DNA from: Pseudomonadota bacterium
Lineage (GTDB): Bacteria > Pseudomonadota > Alphaproteobacteria > Acetobacterales > Acetobacteraceae
Direction: 5' to 3'
Assembly (NCBI GenBank): GCA_021826485.1
Contig: JAKAZX010000035.1
Location: 1 to 16,724 of the forward strand
Length of the DNA: 16,724 bases
This document shows, in pieces, positions 13,548 to 16,724 of this stretch. Numbering within the stretch: position 1 is the stretch's first letter; each line of letters begins with the position of its first letter. A program made the translations under genes and the position numbers. The notes under the pieces were generated by a model. The model had not been told where the DNA came from. It saw only the letters and a program-made list of their open reading frames with translations, and searched no databases.

Positions 13548-16043
13548 CTGACCGCGCTAGCAACGACGCTTCCGCCCCTGCTTGCCGTCGCCGGCGTCAG
13601 CAAGCGCTTCCCCGGCGTGCGCGCGCTGCATGACGTTTCCTTCGACGTGCAGGCGGGCGAAATCCATGCCCTGATCGGCGAGAATGGCGCCGGCAAGTCC
13701 ACGCTGATGCGCGTGCTGGCCGGCGTCTATCAGCCGGATTCGGGGCACGTGCGGATCGACGGCGCGCCGGCAAGGCTGGCGACGCCGGCGGATGCGTTCG
13801 CGCGCGGCATCGCGATGGTCTATCAGGACACCCGCCTCGTGCCCGTGCTCGATGGCGCGGCCAATCTCTATCTGGGGCGCGAACCGGCGTTCGGCCCGCT
13901 GCTCGACCGGGCACGCATGCTGCGCGACGGGGCGGTGCTGCTTGCGACACTTGGGGATGCGCCCGATCTGCGCCGGCCGGTGTCGGACCTGTCACGCGCC
14001 GAAAGCCAGATGCTGGAGATCGGACGCGCGCTTGCGCGCGACGCCCGCGTGCTGATCCTTGACGAACCCACCTCCGCACTGACGAGCGCGGAGACGCGCA
14101 GCCTGTTCGAGCGCCTGCGGGATCTGCGTGCGCGCGGCGTCGCCATCGTCTTCATCTCGCACCGCATTCCCGAGGTGCTGGCGCTCGCCGACCGGGTGAC
14201 GGTGCTCAAGGACGGGGAGCGTGTCGGCACCTTGCCGATCGCCGCGGCATCTGCCGACCGGCTGGTGGAGATGATGGTCGGCCGCGCGATGGCGCTCGCC
14301 TACCCGCCCCGTGGCCGCGCCTTCGGTGCGCCGGTGCTGGAGATCGACGGCACGCCTGCAGGCGGGCGGCCGCTGCGTCTGACGGTTCACGCCGGGGAGA
14401 TCGTGGGTCTCGGAGGCGTCCAGGGGTCGGGCCAGCAGGAACTCGCGCGAAGCCTGTTCGGGTTGCACGGCTTCGCCGGCACCCTTCGGCTGAACGGCGC
14501 GGCGCTGACGCTCAACGGACCGCGTCAGGCGATCGCTGCCGGCCTGATCTATGTGCCCGCGGACCGGCGCGGGGAGAGCCTGTTCCTGCCGCACGGCATT
14601 CGCGCCAACGTCACGGCCGCCCATCTGCGGGCGTGGTCCCGCGGCGGCGTCATCGATGCCGCGCGTGAACGGGCGGAGGTGGCGCGGCAGATCACCGCCC
14701 TGCGCATCCGCGCGCCGTCGGCCGAGCAGCCGGTGGCGCTGCTCTCCGGCGGCAATCAGCAGAAAGTCGTGTTCGCGCGCTGGTTCCTGGCATCCGCCCG
14801 CGTGCTGGTGTTCGACGAACCCACGCAGGGCGTCGATGTGGAGACGAAGCTTGAGTTGTATCGGCTGATCCGTGGACTGGCCGACGGCGGAATGGCCATC
14901 GTCGTCGTTTCGTCGGATGTGCTGGAACTGATCGGCCTGACCGATCGTATCGCCGTGTTTTCCGCCGGCGGCATCGCAGCCGAATTGCCGGCCGCCGGCG
15001 CGACCGAGGAAGCGGTGATCGGAGCATCCGTGCTCCCGGGGCGCCAGGACGGGGCGTCGCCTGCACCACAGGCCGGCACGCCCGCGCGTCGGCCGGCCGT
15101 GCGCCCCGGAGCCTTGCTGGTTCGCCGCTACGCAGCGCCGCTCGTGCTGCTGGGGCTGATCGCCGTGCTTGCCGGCGCGACCGCCGCAGCCTCCCCGTAT
15201 TTCCTGACGCCGCGGACGATTTCCAGCCTGCAAATTCAGACGGCGCCGCTGGCACTTGCATCACTCGGCCAACTCGCGGTGTTGCTGGTCGGCGGCATCG
15301 ATCTGTCGATCGGCCCGACGATCAGCCTGGTCACCGGCATTGCCTCCGTGTTGATTGCGGGCAACGGCTCGCCGCTGATCGGCATCGCCGTCGCGATCGG
15401 CACCGGGCTGCTGGTCGGTGCCGGCAATGCGGCGCTGGTGGAACTGCTCGCCATTCCCGACCTGATCGCGACCCTCGCGAGTTTCTCGGTGGTGCAGGGT
15501 CTCGCGCTGATCGTGCGGCCGTCGCCGGGCGGCAGCGTCGCGGACGCGGTTGCCGATCTGCTGACGACGCGGATCGGCGTCGTCGCTCCGGTCTTTCTGG
15601 TTGTGGTCGGGGTCTACGTGCTGGCCGAGCTGCTGCTGCTGCGGGGGCGGGTGGGCGCGCGGCTCTATGCCGTGGGATCGAGCCCGGAGGGGGCACGCGC
15701 CGCAGGCATCCCGGTGCGTCGCGTGCGTGCCCTGAGCTACGTGTTCAGCGGCCTTGCGGCATCGGTCGCGGGACTGCTGGTGGCGGCGCGCATCGGCTCG
15801 GGCGATCCGCAGGCCGGGTCGGCATTCACTCTTGCCTCCGTCACGGCCGCCGTCGTCGGCGGGGCATCGGTGTTCGGCGGCATCGGCACTGCGGCGGGCG
15901 CGTTGCTGGGATCGCTGCTGCTGATCCTGGTGCAGAATGCGCTGAACCAACTGCATGTCACGCCATATTGGCAATATGTCTGCACCGGCGCGCTCACGCT
16001 TGCGGCCGTTGCGGCATTCTCACGGCGTCGCAAGGGGAGGTAG
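13548..16043 (+). CDS. Fused sugar ABC transporter: double ATPase plus permease in one chain
   Basis: From the CTG chosen here the product is 831 residues: NBD1, NBD2, a Pro/Ala/Arg-rich linker (about 497-520) and a complete CUT2 permease (about 525-831). NBD1 has Walker A GENGAGKST (44-52), signature LSRAESQ (148-154) and LILDEPTSAL with D172/E173. NBD2 has a degenerate Walker A GVQGSGQQE, signature LSGGNQQ (399-405) and VFDEPTQGVD with D423/E424. Permease motifs are LVGGIDLSIGPTISL and AVVGGASVFGGIGTAAGALLG. The usual arrangement is two separate genes. With the standalone permease and binding protein it makes a complete transporter. No ATG is in frame after the previous stop; GTG at 13617 would remove the first strand and the aromatic ATP-stacking loop KRFPG. 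CTG at 13548 has AGGA seven bases upstream. ATG at 13540 is in another frame and stops after three codons, so an indel there is possible. Confidence 0.88.
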   Translation: MTALATTLPPLLAVAGVSKRFPGVRALHDVSFDVQAGEIHALIGENGAGKSTLMRVLAGVYQPDSGHVRIDGAPARLATPADAFARGIAMVYQDTRLVPVLDGAANLYLGREPAFGPLLDRARMLRDGAVLLATLGDAPDLRRPVSDLSRAESQMLEIGRALARDARVLILDEPTSALTSAETRSLFERLRDLRARGVAIVFISHRIPEVLALADRVTVLKDGERVGTLPIAAASADRLVEMMVGRAMALAYPPRGRAFGAPVLEIDGTPAGGRPLRLTVHAGEIVGLGGVQGSGQQELARSLFGLHGFAGTLRLNGAALTLNGPRQAIAAGLIYVPADRRGESLFLPHGIRANVTAAHLRAWSRGGVIDAARERAEVARQITALRIRAPSAEQPVALLSGGNQQKVVFARWFLASARVLVFDEPTQGVDVETKLELYRLIRGLADGGMAIVVVSSDVLELIGLTDRIAVFSAGGIAAELPAAGATEEAVIGASVLPGRQDGASPAPQAGTPARRPAVRPGALLVRRYAAPLVLLGLIAVLAGATAAASPYFLTPRTISSLQIQTAPLALASLGQLAVLLVGGIDLSIGPTISLVTGIASVLIAGNGSPLIGIAVAIGTGLLVGAGNAALVELLAIPDLIATLASFSVVQGLALIVRPSPGGSVADAVADLLTTRIGVVAPVFLVVVGVYVLAELLLLRGRVGARLYAVGSSPEGARAAGIPVRRVRALSYVFSGLAASVAGLLVAARIGSGDPQAGSAFTLASVTAAVVGGASVFGGIGTAAGALLGSLLLILVQNALNQLHVTPYWQYVCTGALTLAAVAAFSRRRKGR

Positions 16044-16046
16044 TGC

Positions 16047-16724
16047 ATGTCCGAAGTCCGCCTTGTCGTCGATTGCCGCGCCAAGCTCGGCGAAGTGCCG
16101 GTCTGGGACGTGGAGGAGCAGACCCTGTACTGGGTGGATATCGAGGGCCGGCGTCTCTATCGCCTGGACCCCGCGAACGGCGCGACAGCGCAGTGGGACT
16201 TTCCCGAACGGATCGGAAGCTTCGCGCTGCGCCGCTCGGGCGGTCTGGTCTGCGCGTTCGAGTCGGGGCTGGCCTTCTTCGATCCGCCCAGTGGCGACAT
16301 CGAATGGATCGCGCGGCCGGAAGCGATGATCCGGCGCAATCGCATGAACGACGGCAAATGCGATCGTGCCGGTCGGTTCTGGGTGGGCAGCATGGACGAC
16401 CGGCTTCAGGAGCACACCGGTTCGCTGTTCCGCCTCGACCCGGATCGCAGCGTGCACCGGATGGACGGCGCGATCGGCATTTCCAACTCGCTGGCTTGGA
16501 GCCCCGACAACCGCATATTCTATTTCGCCGATACGATGGACGGCACGATCTACGCCTATGACTTCGATCTCGCGGCCGGCACCATCGCGAACAAGCGTGT
16601 GTTTGCCACCACCAAGGATCAACCCGGCAATCCCGATGGCTCGACGATCGATGCCGAGGGGTTCCTGTGGAACGCCCAGTGGGATGGCTGGCGCCTCGTG
16701 CGATATGCGCCGGACGGCCGCGTC
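16047..16724 (+). CDS. SMP-30/gluconolactonase-family sugar lactonase (C-terminus cut by window edge)
   Basis: The 226 visible codons encode most of a six-bladed propeller lactonase, usually about 290 residues. The divalent-metal ligands of this family can be picked out: E16 in KLGEVPVW, N147 in GISNSLAWSPD and D197 in GNPDGSTID. The substrate-side N101 is in RRNRMNDGKCD. It should hydrolyse an aldono-lactone to the aldonic acid in the cytosol (no signal peptide). The ATG at 16047 follows GGGGAGG and lies 3 bp after the fused transporter stop, so it belongs to the same operon. It supplies the step between the SDR dehydrogenase and the dehydratase of the divergent operon, which ties the two operons into one pathway. 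The closest functional analogues would be L-arabinono- or D-galactonolactonases; the exact lactone is unknown. Confidence 0.92.
   Translation, partial: MSEVRLVVDCRAKLGEVPVWDVEEQTLYWVDIEGRRLYRLDPANGATAQWDFPERIGSFALRRSGGLVCAFESGLAFFDPPSGDIEWIARPEAMIRRNRMNDGKCDRAGRFWVGSMDDRLQEHTGSLFRLDPDRSVHRMDGAIGISNSLAWSPDNRIFYFADTMDGTIYAYDFDLAAGTIANKRVFATTKDQPGNPDGSTIDAEGFLWNAQWDGWRLVRYAPDGRV

Noticed and set aside
13617..16043. Start of the fused transporter at GTG 13617
   Set aside because: It would delete LLAVAGVSKRFPG, the first strand and ATP-stacking loop of NBD1, and has no ribosome site. It stays an alternative only if CTG is not used.

Overview
The window is very GC-rich, with strong third-position G/C bias and many GTG/TTG starts. 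That fits an alphaproteobacterium, possibly Acetobacteraceae/Rhodospirillales or Sphingomonadales. The assignment rests on style and gene content only; no rRNA or other marker gene is present. No tRNA, rRNA, CRISPR, insertion sequence or phage module was seen, and no stretch over 300 bases lacks a gene.

Layout. (1) 1-1444, minus: a dihydropyrimidinase/hydantoinase-type amidohydrolase, cut by the left edge. (2) 1608-3047, plus: a TPR protein with a glycosyltransferase-9-like C-terminal half. (3) 3144-4041, plus: a MarR-type repressor and a DUF1398 (YbcV-like) protein, with a palindrome suited to a MarR operator just ahead of the repressor. (4) 11165 down to 4092, minus: a tightly packed seven-gene sugar operon. 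Its order is enolase-superfamily sugar-acid dehydratase (DgoD-like), short-chain sugar dehydrogenase, AraF-like binding protein, double ATPase, permease, FadR/DgoR-type GntR regulator and aldose 1-epimerase. Six of its seven genes are joined to a neighbour by 4-8 bp overlaps; the only gap (17 bp) lies between the dehydrogenase and the binding protein. (5) 11398 to the right edge, plus: a divergent second sugar operon with permease, Tat-type binding protein, a fused ATPase-permease polypeptide and an SMP-30/gluconolactonase, cut by the right edge.

How the genes work together (inference). Regions 4 and 5 look like one sugar-oxidation locus transcribed outward from a 232-bp intergenic region. 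Sugar enters by one of two CUT2 ABC transporters. The mutarotase equilibrates anomers, the SDR oxidises C1 to a lactone, the SMP-30 lactonase opens it, and the dehydratase makes a 2-keto-3-deoxy sugar acid. This is a De Ley-Doudoroff/Weimberg-like non-phosphorylative route for D-galactose, L-arabinose, D-fucose or a close relative. The keto-deoxy acid aldolase or kinase is not in the window. The GntR protein is the obvious local regulator. A perfect 6-3-6 bp palindrome at 11307-11321, lying over a plausible -10 box, is the best candidate operator.

Most notable points: the fused NBD-NBD-TMD transporter protein paired with a separate permease; its lack of any ordinary in-frame start codon; a perfect 14-bp hairpin just before it; and binding-site changes in the AraF-like protein.
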